Assembly: GCA_947359465.1 (NCBI GenBank)
Contig: OX375877.1
Location: forward strand, 75,528,698-75,592,697
DNA from: Metellina segmentata
Taxonomy: Eukaryota; Arthropoda; Arachnida; Araneae; Tetragnathidae
Direction of reading: 5' to 3'
Length of the DNA stretch: 64,000 nt
The notes under the pieces were generated by a model that did not search any database, had not been told where the DNA came from, and was given only the letters and a program-made list of their open reading frames with translations. Shown here piece after piece: positions 11,101 to 23,400 of this stretch; the stretch's first letter is position 1, and every line of letters starts with the position of its first letter. A program made the translations under genes and the position numbers.

Positions 11101-13111
11101 TTACAGTATTTTGTTTTACAAATTTAAAAACAGTTGGTTTGAATTAACAAAACTCTTGGATTAACGGGGGTTTCAATTAACAGGGTTTTAGTGTAATTCA
11201 AGTCTCCTTAAATAATTTGTTGTTAAACCAAACTCATGTGTGATCATGTATGATACAATAAAACAACATTGTTTAAAAGGACTTTATTTGAAATGAAAGT
11301 GACTAACATTTGTTAAACCCAAAACATTTAATAATTTTATCAATGTACTACAAAAAATTTATTTATCAAGTGATTTTTAACATAAAAATACAACAAAATT
11401 CTGAGCGAGGTCTCCAGATGCTTCCCCTTTTTATTGGTGTACAGTCCATACTTCTTGGGACTGACCCCTCCCCCTCATTCATCAACTCTAGTCACAAAAA
11501 TGCCTCTGAGTATTACAAGGGTTAAAACAAATTCTCGATACTTACTTCAATGAATAGGGAGACCTTTAGTGGTTCCTTTCCTTTTCGACATACATTTATT
11601 TATTACTTGTTAAGTTCTACTAGTTTCTTTTATAGTCAGTATTTCTTAACAGCCTACATGTTATTAGAAGTCTAAATTCCTTAAGGGGCTCTTTAAAGCG
11701 GCTTGTTTGATTACAAAGCAATCAGACAAGCCATTTAGCTCTTCGTTCATTCAGCTTAATTAAATGTGTTAGAAAAGAAGTATGGGGTTTCTTGGCTATT
11801 TCTTTGCTTGTGTCAGGTCAAGAATTCTTGATTAATTTTGTTACAAACATGAGTCTGCAGCACATCTTCTATACTTTTGCTTTACCAAATGTTTGAGTAT
11901 TAAAAACAACATTGCGAAAGCATTAATATAGTTTAAAAGTAAGACAAATGTATGCAATTATGTTAGAATTTAAATAATACTTTCGGGATATGACTTTTTT
12001 ACTTAAAAAATTCAATAGAAATTTTACAGTGGAAAGCATATGTTATTTTTTTTTTCTTGTTGACATTTCACCAGTGATATCTCTATTCAAGTTTCTACCA
12101 ACACTGATGAATGATTTCTGTCTTAATCTTATTAATAATATAAATGCATGTAAGTATTCACAAGTACATAGTTAATACACTTTAAAAAAAATTATGAGCA
12201 CTCATAAGTGGCAAAGTCAGAATCAAGAGAATTTTTACTGATGTGCTTCAAGCAAATTAAATTTAAATCTAAAAAGTTCAGAAAAAATCAAAATGTTTAC
12301 AAAAAAATTGATGTTTTAATACCTAATTTAAATATATTGTAAGTTTTGAAATTCACCATAAAGTCATCTGGTAAATATTGCCTAAATAAAAAAAATTGTG
12401 ATTTTGAAAAATCAAGTAATTAATGAACATTTATTAATATAATTAATTAATTAGTAATAATATAAAGAATATAAATTATTCCTCCTTTTTACTGGTGTAC
12501 TTAATAATATGCCTTTATAAAGTCAAATTTGACTATCTTAATGGTATTATTTCTGTAGTTATGTTTGTGAAAATTTATGTACTGATTTATCTTAACTGCT
12601 TAACTAACATTTAACGTAAGTGATTAAGGTGATTTTTGTGGATGAAATGTTTGGAATAGAATTTGTTTAAGACCAAATAATGCAGTATTTGTTGTCACTG
12701 TAGACTTCTATGCATTTTATTTTCAAGGAAGCCTATATAGATGCAAATAGAAAGAAATTATCTAGAAAATGCAGATGGAACCAAGAATGTATTTAATTAA
12801 AATGATAGCAAAAAAATAATCGTTAGGGGTTTTTCAACGAAATTGAAATATAAAAAACATAAATTTTAGATAAATTAATACTTATATATACATTATATAT
12901 GCTTACCAGTATAAAGTTGCCCACTTGAATAATTATCTGAATCCTTTTCCAGACCCTTTTTGAAATAGTAAATAGAAACTCCCAAAGTAGTCCAAGCAGC
13001 CACAAAATACATCACGCTAGTATTTATCTCCCATTTATGGGCGACAGCTGGATTAATCGGTCGAAAGTGAGATCGAATGAAAACCCTTAAATAATGTCTT
13101 ATCAGTCCCAT
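8035..13111 (-). CDS. Predicted small mitochondrial-type membrane protein, SMIM26-like (two coding exons)
   Basis: The gene joins exon 13111-12907 to exon 8147-8035. The donor ACTG|GTAAGC leaves one base of a codon and the acceptor TTTTCAG supplies two, so the frame is kept and gives 105 residues. Residues 1-29 are basic with many Arg and His (MGLIRHYLRVFIRSHF). Residues about 32-50 form one membrane helix (SVMYFVAAWTTLGVSIYYF). A charged tail follows. The order basic N-terminus, SV-Y…W..LG.S.YY helix and Lys-rich tail recalls vertebrate SMIM26, a mitochondrial microprotein of about 95 residues. That comparison is from memory, and the C-terminal half is not clearly alike. The intron contains a dead Tc1. 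The gene faces away from TTLL12. I am fairly sure that it is a gene and less sure of the family. Confidence 0.6.
8438..9835 (-). mobile_element. Tc1-like transposon with complete ends (inactive)
   Basis: The inverted ends share CTGTTTGTAAAAAATGCAAC (8440s and the complement near 9815-9830), with TA at 8436-8437 and 9836-9837. The element is 1398 bp. The tandem duplication broke inside it at 8984, so the left half is repeated at 3957-4503. Confidence 0.93.
8571..9606 (-). pseudogene. Tc1-like transposase pseudogene with mutated catalytic residues
   Basis: Reading down from 9606: a helix-turn-helix start (LTEFERGTIISLREGGFSYR), a frameshift, then ADWQQVVFSVESRF, VMVWGAISYHGRSQ, FQQDNARPHVAR, WPAYSPDM and PIKQVWDLVGRR, ending GYTKY-stop at 8571. 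In active Tc1 transposases the first motif is SDES and the last is PIEH. Here the first Asp is Val and the Glu is Lys, so two of the three catalytic residues are gone in addition to the frameshifts. Confidence 0.92.
9838..12906. other. Intron of the SMIM26-like gene, mostly unique AT-rich DNA
   Basis: No further coding exon is recognised. A C-run lies at 10708-10718 within a repeat-like phrase (CATAACCAGGAGGGGGTTCG). A pogo-like terminal motif is near 11150-11192. The rest is AT-rich with scattered short frames. Confidence 0.5.
11140..11193. mobile_element. Possible pogo-like MITE end
   Basis: The stretch holds ATTAACGGGGGTTTCAATTA and then CAGGGTTTTAGTGTA. Its complement, TACACTAAAACCC…GTTAATTG, resembles pogo/Tigger ends next to a TA. 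No partner end was found, so only a fragment is claimed. Confidence 0.35.
12907..13111 (-). CDS. First coding exon of the SMIM26-like gene
   Basis: The start is the ATG at 13111 (MGLIRHYL). The open frame upstream has only a GTG, and an in-frame acceptor-like TTGTTTTTAG lies just 5', so a 5' UTR intron is possible. The exon encodes 68 residues plus one base. It includes the basic N-terminus, the pattern FRPINPAVAHKWE, the membrane helix and the start of an acidic, polar stretch (EKDSDNYSSG). It ends at a consensus donor, GTAAGC. Confidence 0.65.
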
Positions 13112-15551
13112 TGTAGAACAAAAAGCACCTAAAAACAAGAGTAAAACGTTATTCGACTTCACAGCAAATCTTAAGACAGGAAATACGAGAAAGATAATAC
13201 TGTGAGGTCAGTACGAAAACACCAGTTTTTTATTCACTCTTTTGACATAAATGTATGAAGGGTCTCTTCTTGACCAAGAAATATCAGGCTAGCAATAATA
13301 GAAGAAAATAAGAACAAGATCGTTTTTAATATGCAGTTCTTGAAAATCATTTCCCAAGAATGGCATTCGTGTTACTTTCATTATTTTATTAACAAGATAT
13401 AAAAAGTAAATGTTTTGGGGATTCAGCCAAAATATTGGAAATGAGTAGTTGCTTACTAAATGAATTAAAACAGCAATTATAAGCATCATAACCATTTCAT
13501 CAATCAGTAATAGATAATATCAGCAAGTCATCAGGCAATCATCCTAGTACAATATTTCCCATTGGTACTTTTGTTTCAAACCAGCATACCCAGATAGAAC
13601 TTTGGCATCATAACTAACAGCAGATTCCATTGATTGCTTTTCAATTCAGTTCATTATAATTTTCTGTTCTTGAAAATAAAATTAATTTAGCAGAAATGAG
13701 AGATTCATAAATGTTTTTCCATATAGGATCGTTTTCCTCAATGAATACAATTACCCTCTTAACTGAAGTGTACAAAACTTAAAGAATAGTAAAACACCCA
13801 TCTCTATTCTGCAGTGAAGTTATCTGGATGTGAGAAAAGTATACAAAGGTAAAGAAGATACCAAACCGATAAGTAAAAGCAAAACAATAACAAATGAAGC
13901 TGACAGTGAAAAAGTCTTTGAATTGAATGTGTGAATTGAGTACCTGTGTGTGTATTCTACAAAATATGTGAATGCTCATAAGTGGCCGCTGAAAGAATCA
14001 AGTTCAGTGGCTACCGGTCACTTACAAAAGTTTCTAATTTTCACCTTTATTTTGAGGTTTTTAACCATTAAAAATAATGGTGTTCCTTAAGTTTTGCATG
14101 CCAGTGTATATCAGGGGACAAGGATAACAAATCCTAGCCACCACTCCAAACATTAATGTATAATAGCACCATAGTAGAGTGCATAGCATAATATAGAACA
14201 TACAAATCTCAAACTATGAAGTACTCTTTAGTTGACTGAAGTTGCACAAAATTCAATCTCTGTCACAGAGCACTATTACTGCAAAGAGCTTTCAATGGTC
14301 TGCTTCATTAATAAAATACACAGAAAGTCAGCATAATGAGTGTATTTTTTGGCAAAGTTTGTTTTTAAAACCTAGCACCATACCCAAATGCAATCTATGT
14401 GTATTTTATGTAAGTGATTAGATACTTTGATTTATGCTGACTAAACTATCGATAGCATTATGCATTTGATTCTTTTTAACTATAAAATATTACAGAGGGG
14501 GCTCAACCTTATATACTCTCCCATCCAGTAGCAGACACAATTTTATTTTAGAGGCCCTTACATTTAAGAATGAAATTTAAAAGCTAAATAAAGATTTGAA
14601 GTTTCTCATTAAAAAAAGTAATGGGTTTGCAGTCTTTAATGTAGTATTTAGTACATTATATTTTGTCAGTCACAGAGTGACTTAAAGAGAGGTTACTGTT
14701 AACATTAAAGTTGACACATCTCCTTTAATCTTAAGTACAAAAAAGATTTTAGTGGTTGTTTTATAAATATTCGACAATAAATAACTCCAAGCAAGTATTT
14801 AAATCTGGTCTCTGATATTTCATTTTTTTAAAAATCTCAATGTCGTTGTTGAGGATCTGATGAAGTAGTGAACATGAGATGATAACAAAGAAAAAGTTAA
14901 GTCCATAATCTTTACTGCCATTATGAAATGTTTTTTAATTACAAGCAATAATCTTACTGAAAATTAAATTTATTGTATTTTAATCAACTATTAAGAGATT
15001 TTTGAATAGATTTTGCAAAAAAAGTATAAAAATCGGAAAATAACACTTTTGGTACGAGTTGGTTAGTTGGGTAGAACAATAGTGTCCTTGACAAAATTGA
15101 TCCCAAATACTATCATTGCAATAAAAAGAAAAGCTATTTGTACAAATTCATGATTTAGCTTCTTCTAAACTTAGTTTATATAGAAGGTAAGCATTGAGCA
15201 CTGTTTCTTCCTTTTAAGACAGCATCAAAAGAGCAACAAACCAATTTTTGTTGCTAAAATTGATATTATGTGGTAGCTTACACTGCCATGTTTAATAATC
15301 TGATATGCTTATAATAAACACCTTAAATAATCAAATTGAACAATGCTTTGATAATGATTTTTAGCATTCAAAACAATAAGAGATGCAAGTTTTTTTTAGA
15401 ATTGCTTTATAAATTTGACATGATACCTATTGTTATTAAATATATCATATCCAATTTATAAATTACTTCACACAAATTTCATGTATCTTTACAATAAAGT
15501 AATATTCTTTGAACTAGTTACCACTGCCCCAGACTAAGCCATTCAGTGTAT
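13112..15551. other. Intergenic AT-rich DNA
   Basis: This is the region between the two divergent genes. Short frames exist but lack motifs, splice context or unusual base composition. It should include the promoter of the - strand gene, but no TATA box or initiator could be assigned with confidence. Confidence 0.5.
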
Positions 15552-15782
15552 CGTCACGTAATTTTGAACCGAGTTCAAGTGACGAGACAACACCTCAGCT
15601 GGCACCCCACTCTTCAAACTTCCACACCAACCCAACGTGAGGACTTTCGGCCACAACAGATTTAAGGTGCACCAGCCACCTCTACTCCATACACTTACAA
15701 ACATAAATGCCCTGACCCTGATTCGAAACAGTAATCTTCCGATCTATAGGTTAACACCTTAACCAACATACTGGTTGGTCGG
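15552..15782 (-). repeat. tRNA-derived SINE, family A
   Basis: Complement of the family-A SINE at 38021-38348. It contains the body phrases TTTTGAACC and CCCAACGTGAGGAC, a B-box-like GATTCGAA (complement) and the head CTGGTTGGTCGG. The 3' tail is truncated on the left. Such elements were copied by LINE machinery from polymerase III transcripts. Confidence 0.85.
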
Positions 15783-16501
15783 AAAAACAAAGTAATATAC
15801 TAAGAGATGCTATAGGTGTAAATTACGTGTTCAAAAATTTTAATACATTACTTTTTTGAATAAATAAATTTTATTTTGTTTATCAACTAAAACACATCCT
15901 TATTGGGTACACATATTTCTCTGACATTTACTACATGGAGATTATGCTCCTTTACGTTCTCATTGCAATATCATTTCATCAATTTGACATATTTTGACTG
16001 CACGTGTAGTTTTTAACCAGACAAAACCAATTTGGTTTTGTTAAAAAGATCTTAAGAGTCATTTAAAAGATCTTAGACCAAGATCCTAACCAATATTCCT
16101 TTTGGATCTCAGAATATTGGTTTCATACTCAGTATTTAGGATATACTTTGATTTGATTACACTTCAAAGACACAACTTATTAAATTTTAGTTCACATTTA
16201 AAATTTTTTACTGAGACCTGAATTTATTGTGTATGGCAAAGCCCTTGAGTCAAAAAAGTTCAAGCAAGCATCCAAACAAATATCAGTAAGAATTTTCTAT
16301 GATCCAAACAAGCGTTTTACGAAATTGTCATTCCTTACCTGCTTCAAGCAAAAATTTGGTCGATTAGCAGGATTTACTTTGTTGACCTCTTCATATTTGA
16401 GTTTGTTCTTGTTTACAAATGGAAAAGCGGAATGTTGGTTTTTGCTCTAGGCAAATAGACTACAGGGTAGGTATGGTGGCACTCTAGGTATGGTATGTAT
16501 T
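15783..16501. other. Intergenic AT-rich DNA
   Basis: No gene is recognised. The imperfect duplications AAAGATCTTAAGAG and AAAAGATCTTAGACC lie near 16045-16080. Confidence 0.4.
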
Positions 16502-16642
16502 TTAATTAACTTCGTACTGGAGAAACACAATGGTAATTTGGTAACTTTTTAATTAACGTCGTACTGGAGAAACACAATGGTAATTTGGTAACTTTTTAAT
16601 TAACGTCTTATTATAGCAACACAACGGGCTATTGACGACGGT
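16502..16642. repeat. 47-bp tandem repeat grown from a SINE tail
   Basis: The phrase TTAATTAAC starts at 16502, 16549 and 16596, giving a 47-bp period of almost three copies (CGTACTGGAGAAACACAATG and so on). The last copy runs into the family-A SINE that follows, whose 3' end carries the same TTAATTAA tail. Confidence 0.85.
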
Positions 16643-16826
16643 TCGGGATCAATCCCTTAAAGGAAAGATCCGAGGACAGTGCCTCGTAATTTTGAACCAC
16701 GGTCAGATGACGAGGCAACACCTGAGCTGGCATCCCATTCTCCTAACTTCCACACCGAGCCAACGTGAGGACATATGAGGCCACGGCAGACTTAACGTGC
16801 AGCAGCTCCCTTTGTACACGATGGAC
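16596..16826 (-). repeat. tRNA-derived SINE, family A
   Basis: Contains GGGCTATTGACGACGGTTCG, AAAGATCCGAGGACAG, GAACCACGGTCAGATGACGA and CCAACGTGAGGAC, all complements of the family-A body. The tRNA-like head is missing or diverged. It lies less than 500 bp upstream of the TTLL12 start codon. Confidence 0.85.
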
Positions 16827-17290
16827 TTTGGCTGGGTTCGTTGTGTCTTAAAAATAAGTATGAACAAAGGCCACGTTCTGAAATATTTCTTTGAAAACAG
16901 CGTAAACCAGAAAATAATCCGTCATGGGATCTCCATTTCACCAGTTCTGAAGTTGCATTTACGAACGCTTGCATACATTACAACATGAACTGAAGAAACA
17001 CAGAGCAATCTTGGTTCATTTCCATTGATTTTTTTTCTCGTTTCCAGTGGCCCATGAAATAACTAATTTTCACACCAGAAAAATGTAAAGAATTTCTGAA
17101 TGAGCCGTTCGAATAACTCATTATTAGAGTTATTATTGATAATAGTAAATTTGCAATTTGTGTTTGAAGTGAAATGATTCAAGTAAAGCTTGGCTCCGCT
17201 CAATTCACCAGTGTTAATTGTTATTGACGGATTTCAAAATACCACGTTGTTTTGCGTTTTGTTTTAATTTTGTTGTTCAAACTTAAGAAA

Positions 17291-17431
17291 ATGTTAAATG
17301 GTGTGCTGAATCGTTCCTCAACTTTTGATGATTTGTTCCAAAATTTTGTACATTGCCATGAAACTCAGCTAAAATCTCTTGGAGTATCGGAGAATAAATG
17401 GAAAACTTTATACTTAAAACTCAATAATTCG
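17291..17431 (+). CDS. TTLL12: TTLL12 exon 1
   Basis: Encodes residues 1-47 ([16 protein letters not shown] to LNNS) and ends at the donor GTAAGG in phase 0. The stretch [15 protein letters not shown] aligns with the first helix region of vertebrate TTLL12. Confidence 0.88.
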
Positions 17432-20400
17432 GTAAGGATGGTAGATGTTGTCCAGATTCATAATTTTGTTTCATGACAACCTTCTGCGGGTCAGGTTTTC
17501 TAATGTTTTGTTGTTTTTTATATGTATATATATTTAATATTTTTAAATGGTTTTAAAAAATTAGGGTACCTACAGCTACACTCTACGTTTATGACTGATG
17601 GCAACGGCTTGGCAATTTTTTTTGGCGCACTTCTAAAGTCGCCAAAGAAAGAATTATTTCTTACTCTTTTCCTGTCACAATTTTTTTTTTTTACAACACA
17701 TTTTTTTAACACATTTCAGAACGTTTTAAAAAATTTTTTCACAAAAAGTAGTAAGCTTAATTACATATCAAAACACATTTGTGAACCAGCAGAGAAACTA
17801 AGCTACGAATGGTAAGAATACCCTGAAACTTATCAATTACACTAAATACAGTGAGCATGTTGAAAAAGAAAAAGATTTACAAAAGAAAAAAAGCAAGAAA
17901 TAATACCTGATAACGTCAGAATTCTCTCGTAAAAAAATAATGAAAACGAAAATGGTCAAAAAAAGAAAACTCTTAATCCTTTTGTGAAAACTATTGTAAT
18001 AAAATAAAATTCCTCAACTGTCAAAATACAAATAAATGGACCAATGGTATCACAGAAAACGATTTAAAAGGACCAATGCAATAAAAGGATATTTTAAAAA
18101 CAAAATAACCAATGGGAGGAAAGAAAAAATTTCAAACGAATCAATAAAATCAAACGATTTTAACGGATTTTGGAAGAACTTTCTAGAATATTCAAAAGGA
18201 AAATTGAAAGTTTCCGTTTGCCGAGGTTGCCGTGAAAACCACAACAACAGCAACGAAAGATGGGTTGCCTTAATTTATCGTAACTCGCTACTAGAAGTGC
18301 GCCAATAAAAATCGCCCAGCCGTTGCCATCACTCATAAACATAGAGTGCAGCTGTACCAAAATTAGTTTCGGTATTTAGCCTTTCGTACAAAAACTTCTT
18401 TATTAAAATTTCAAGGATGTGTCAAAGTGCAACAGATATAAGATTAGATGTGAGCATATTTGTTCGAATACTAGCCTTTCAACTTTTGAAACATTACCAT
18501 TGCTGTTTGTCATTCTTTTATTAGGTGTTGTTCTGTTTTAATTTGTTCTTACATTATAGATACATTCCAGAGGAATATGTGTAAATAAATTGCATATAAA
18601 AAGACGTATCTATGGAAGAAAGGAAAATTGGTTGGGTATCTAAAAATAATTAAGAAACCCATATGAAAATTCATTTTGAGCCTATTATTTTATTTCAACA
18701 AACTACACATATAACAATGTTTAATAAAAATGTATTAAAGCAATTTGCATTTGAAATGTAAAAAATTCTTTATGAGCAAAAAAATCTGTTTTGCATATAA
18801 CAAGATATGCATTTTCACATTTTGACTATAAGCGACACATGTTTACGTATGCTATATCCCTGCTATCACTAAAAATGTTGTGGATATCATCTTCTTCCTT
18901 TATTAGTGAATTTCTTTCTGTGATCTCTTGAGCAAAATCAGCACGAGTCTCCTCTGTTGCTGATGTTTGACCAGTTTTATGAACGAATTCAGTTATTAAT
19001 TGTTGTGTTTGTGTTTTGGTTTGGCGGTTTTATATTTCTAAAAATATAAATGTCAATCTATAATCATCATTGACTATTTTTGGATAGGATCCTGTAACAC
19101 TTATTTATTAAATCTGATACGTTTCTTTGGGGTTTAAAATTAAAAAAAAAATTTAATGGACTGAAATGATGATGCTATGTTGTAGATGTGCACCAAATTC
19201 AATACAAGTGTTGTTGATACATAGATTCTTAGATGTACACATTGGTAGGGGAAGCTGGGAAAATTGGAGACACTTTTCAGGTACAATTTTTTTTCTTCAA
19301 AATTTGCTAATTAAAAACAAGGGTTTGCCGTATATATTGAATAATAATATATTTAATAGTTTTTCATATAAAATGTTGAGCCATTCTACTTAAAAGAAAG
19401 TATAAACAACCTTTTTTATTGTCTACATGGTATCTCAAGGGTCCCATGTTGTAGGAGCCTTGAGACATAATTAGAAAGGTTCAAGACAGTACATATCTCA
19501 AACATACTATAATATGGGAAGCTTGAGACATATTTATAATATTCAAAAATATTATTTTTCAAACAATCTATTTTATTTTAGAGCGGCACACATTTTATAA
19601 CATAAGTTTAATTTCAATAAACAATTATGAAATGTATTTTTTACAACTTTTGTCTTTATAATCTAATTAAATGAATTTTCCAATTAACATGTGTTTTCAT
19701 ACATTCCTGAGGAAAAGTTAGGAAATATCAGCCTATCCCTTTATCGTTCAGTGCCTCTAATAACAGGCAGCAGGATTTTCTGGATATCTTCATTTGCAAC
19801 CACACTAATGTCTTCTATGTCAGGCTCATAAAAACCATTTATCTTTTTTCTGAAAAATTTCATTTGAATTTCTTCCAAAATTTTAGGCAGAAATTTTTTT
19901 TTAGAAATTGTTTTGGATTACTTGTGTTAAATCAAAATGACTTGTACAAAAAGAGAATGAAATATTTATTTTGAATTCATGTTAAATCAAATTCATGTAA
20001 CAAAGATTCGTCCAAAAAATGAATTATGGGTACTAAAAACCATAATTATACAGGTGGAAAATGAAATCCCAACACCAAGAAAAGATAACACTTGGTTGAT
20101 AAAAACTTCACAGCATATTTGTTGGAATGAAGTATATAAATTATTGCAATTTCAAGATTATAAATGAAAGAATATGTGCTTAGCATCATGTAAAACCTGA
20201 AGGATGTGCTCTTTAGTAACCAGTGAAATTATAGCGTTTTTCAATGTACATTGTATTACAGTGTACATGTCTACATGGGCATGAACACATATTTGCATCC
20301 AATCATACAGACATTGTGGCTCAGTATGTCCACTGCACTAGCAAACTTTCAAGTTGTAGGCGGCACAGGTTCGATTCCTGTCAGGTACATTCCTCCCTGG

Positions 20401-23400
20401 GTGTATTTCTTTCTACTGTATCAGTAAAACTTTCATTGTGTGTGTGTATTACTTGATAATGTATGCCTTGTGTCTAGTGCAGCATGGCCAAAAATGGCCC
20501 TTGCACCATAAAACTCCATAAATCAACCAACCATACAGACATCGAATGTCATTCTGCAGGATGGTATTTAACGCCAGCTGCACCTGTAAAGTAATATCAG
20601 CAATAGTCATTACTGAGTGTGTAGAGTTTGAGCATACAGGGTTACAGCTGCAGTACCAGGTTGTTACACCTGTTATCAGGTTGACGCCAGGCCCCAAAAT
20701 ACCCTTCATGAATGGTCTTGCAATGGATTGCATCACCATTCCGGCACACCTCTCGTCATTCAGGAACGTCCGCATAGCAACAAAGGAGGACCTGCTGCCA
20801 TATGAAATCCCTCCTGAAACCATAATATCTAATTGGTTCACTATGTGGGGGTTGTAGAATACTTGACTATAGCCTTGTATTGGTCCCCCTCTTGACCCCC
20901 ACACATGACCATCATGCCCTCCACGAGAAACGAACAGCATTCCATTCTGCCCTCTATTCGACTCATACTCCACACCAGATTTAAAGGGCAAATATGCCAT
21001 TGAACATCTTGAATGGAGGTAACTCTCCAAGAGACGATTCTTTACTGTTCTTGATGATTCCCTTCTGTTCTTGATGGAAATTGCTACAAATTTGAATCTA
21101 TTCTGCAGACACATTCCGATTCACTATGGCCATACCATGCTCCAAATGCAATGGTCTTCACATTCACTAGTGACCCTGGTCTAGGCAGTGATAGTCTCAG
21201 GAGGACAATACTACACAGTGAGTCATTTTGGCTCATTATTTCCGTCGTCTGATGGAAGGAACATACACCCTCTTTAAAGCCTACTATCCAACCTCATTCA
21301 AAATTACTTAGCTGCACATAATCTTCTGACTACTTCCTTCGAGGCATTCCTTACACTTTTGGTGGACATCCATACAAGCTTTTAGAGGTACAAAAAGCTT
21401 AAGAGGTAGGTTTTCATACATCCTACAATGATATCACATTATATAGCTTGCTACACATGTGTTTTCTAGTATCTTCCATAGTGCATTTGCCTTGGCACAG
21501 ACCACATTTGAAAATGGTTGCGACCGTTAAATTTTACAGTGTATTACACTATCTGGATGAGTCAGTTCCATATCCCTTGCTCAATTCCTTGGTGTTGGAA
21601 TTTAATTTTCCACCAGTAATATATAAAGTTTGTGTTTCAGTAAAAGGCTTGATTTGCAAATTTATAATTACTTGAGGTAAAGTTTTCCAGTGGAGGCTCT
21701 AGATAAAATTGCCTTTGAAAAGGGGATTTAGCCAAAAAATAATAGAAAAATATGTAAAAGATGAAAAAAAAAATTATCTTTAAAGATTCTTTTTTACCAT
21801 AAATCTTTCTAAAAAACAATTGAATTTTATGAGGACAACGATGTTGAAATATTTATCTATGATAAAATAATTTTATTTCATGATACAGTTACATATTATG
21901 TGCATATTTGTAACATTGCTTGATTTTAAATGTCTCTTATGTTTGATATCAGGTGTTTGATGCTGGTGATGCCTTTATCTATGCTCAAGTAAGAAAAAAT
22001 ATTATTTGTTTCATTTAGAAATGATAATATTAATGTGTAGTTTCATAAGGAATAAACACAAATGTAGACTGTTAAAATAGCCTTATGTAAATTTTTTCAA
22101 AGTGCATAAAGGACTCTAGCAATTTAGTTTTACTTTATTAAATTTTGTGATAGTTTAAAATGCTCTCAATGTTAAGGTTTTTCATTTTTTAAACTTATAA
22201 CATATCAAAAATTTAAACTTAATAAAAAGTAAGATTAAGCAAGGATTTCAAAAGTTGCTTAATGTATTTCACAGTGTGTGTAATACAGTTAATTATAACC
22301 AACACAATATTTTTGTGAACCTACTTTTTAAAGCTCAAACTCATTTTTTTACTTCAGATTTAAATTTACTTCAGAAATTTATTCTTGTTTGCTTATTTGG
22401 TTAGCACTAACTTATTTAACAACTGCTGTAAGCAATTGTAAATTGAACATTATTTCCTTTGTCATGTCATGAAAAATTATGATGAAAGATTATGCAACTA
22501 TTGTAAATTTTACAAGCTGAAGATAGTATAATCAATGCATGAATGACCAAATATTTATGCTCAATTACACTTCAGTCAATGAAAATTCAATTAATGACTC
22601 ACTCCATTTTTCTCATTGTGATTAAAGGTATATTGAATTTTTTTTTTGTATTAGGTATTTATGAAATTATTGAGCTAAAATCTGATAGGTTTGATTATGA
22701 AACCTATTTTGGATGAGTTGCTTACATCTTTAGATTCTATTAAGCAACTGTACTAACTCATATTGATTAATAATATACATGTGTCAGATCTTTTTGTCAC
22801 ACTTTTATGTTAATCTTTTTGCAGTTTTTTCTTGCTTTGAAAGAAGAAAATGTATTGTTTAATTATGTAATAGTTTAATTTGTTGTATTTTAAAACCATC
22901 TTTCACCTGTTGAAACTACATTATTTGTTTAGGAAGATGATTCATCTGAAAATGAAGGGGAAGATGAAACACCTAATCAGAGTCAGTTGAAAGTTTATTC
23001 CAAATGTTCGATGGAACCTGATGATGAAGATCAGTATGAATGTTTTTCATTTTTAAAAACTGAGACTAATTTTCTTTTAATAATGTAATGTTCCTAGGTA
23101 AAATACCTGGGTATTATGTCGTTCCAAAAGTTTACCATAAATTAAATTTTTAAAGTTGGTTATTTATCTTCAAACTTTAATACTTGAAAAAACTTTTGCT
23201 CCTACTTAGTAGTGAATATAGAATCATGAAGTATAGAATCATGCATACCATTAAACTGTTTCCTAATTTTAGCATTAAGTGGTTTAATCAAAAATATGAA
23301 TAACAGCTGTACATAATTTTGAGACTGCTTGCATGTGAGCTGAAGTTATTAAAATGCAGTTAAAATAAAACAATCATTTATGTACTGCAACACATATAAA

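Noticed and set aside
17522..17815. 97-codon frame in TTLL12 intron 1
   Set aside because: It starts inside the left arm of a fold-back MITE and shows no protein motif.
20315..20390. tRNA gene suggested by A and B boxes
   Set aside because: The acceptor arm does not pair, the sequence continues into a SINE body and it is flanked by a target duplication. The same holds for 38021-38100 and the reverse copy at 38470-38580.
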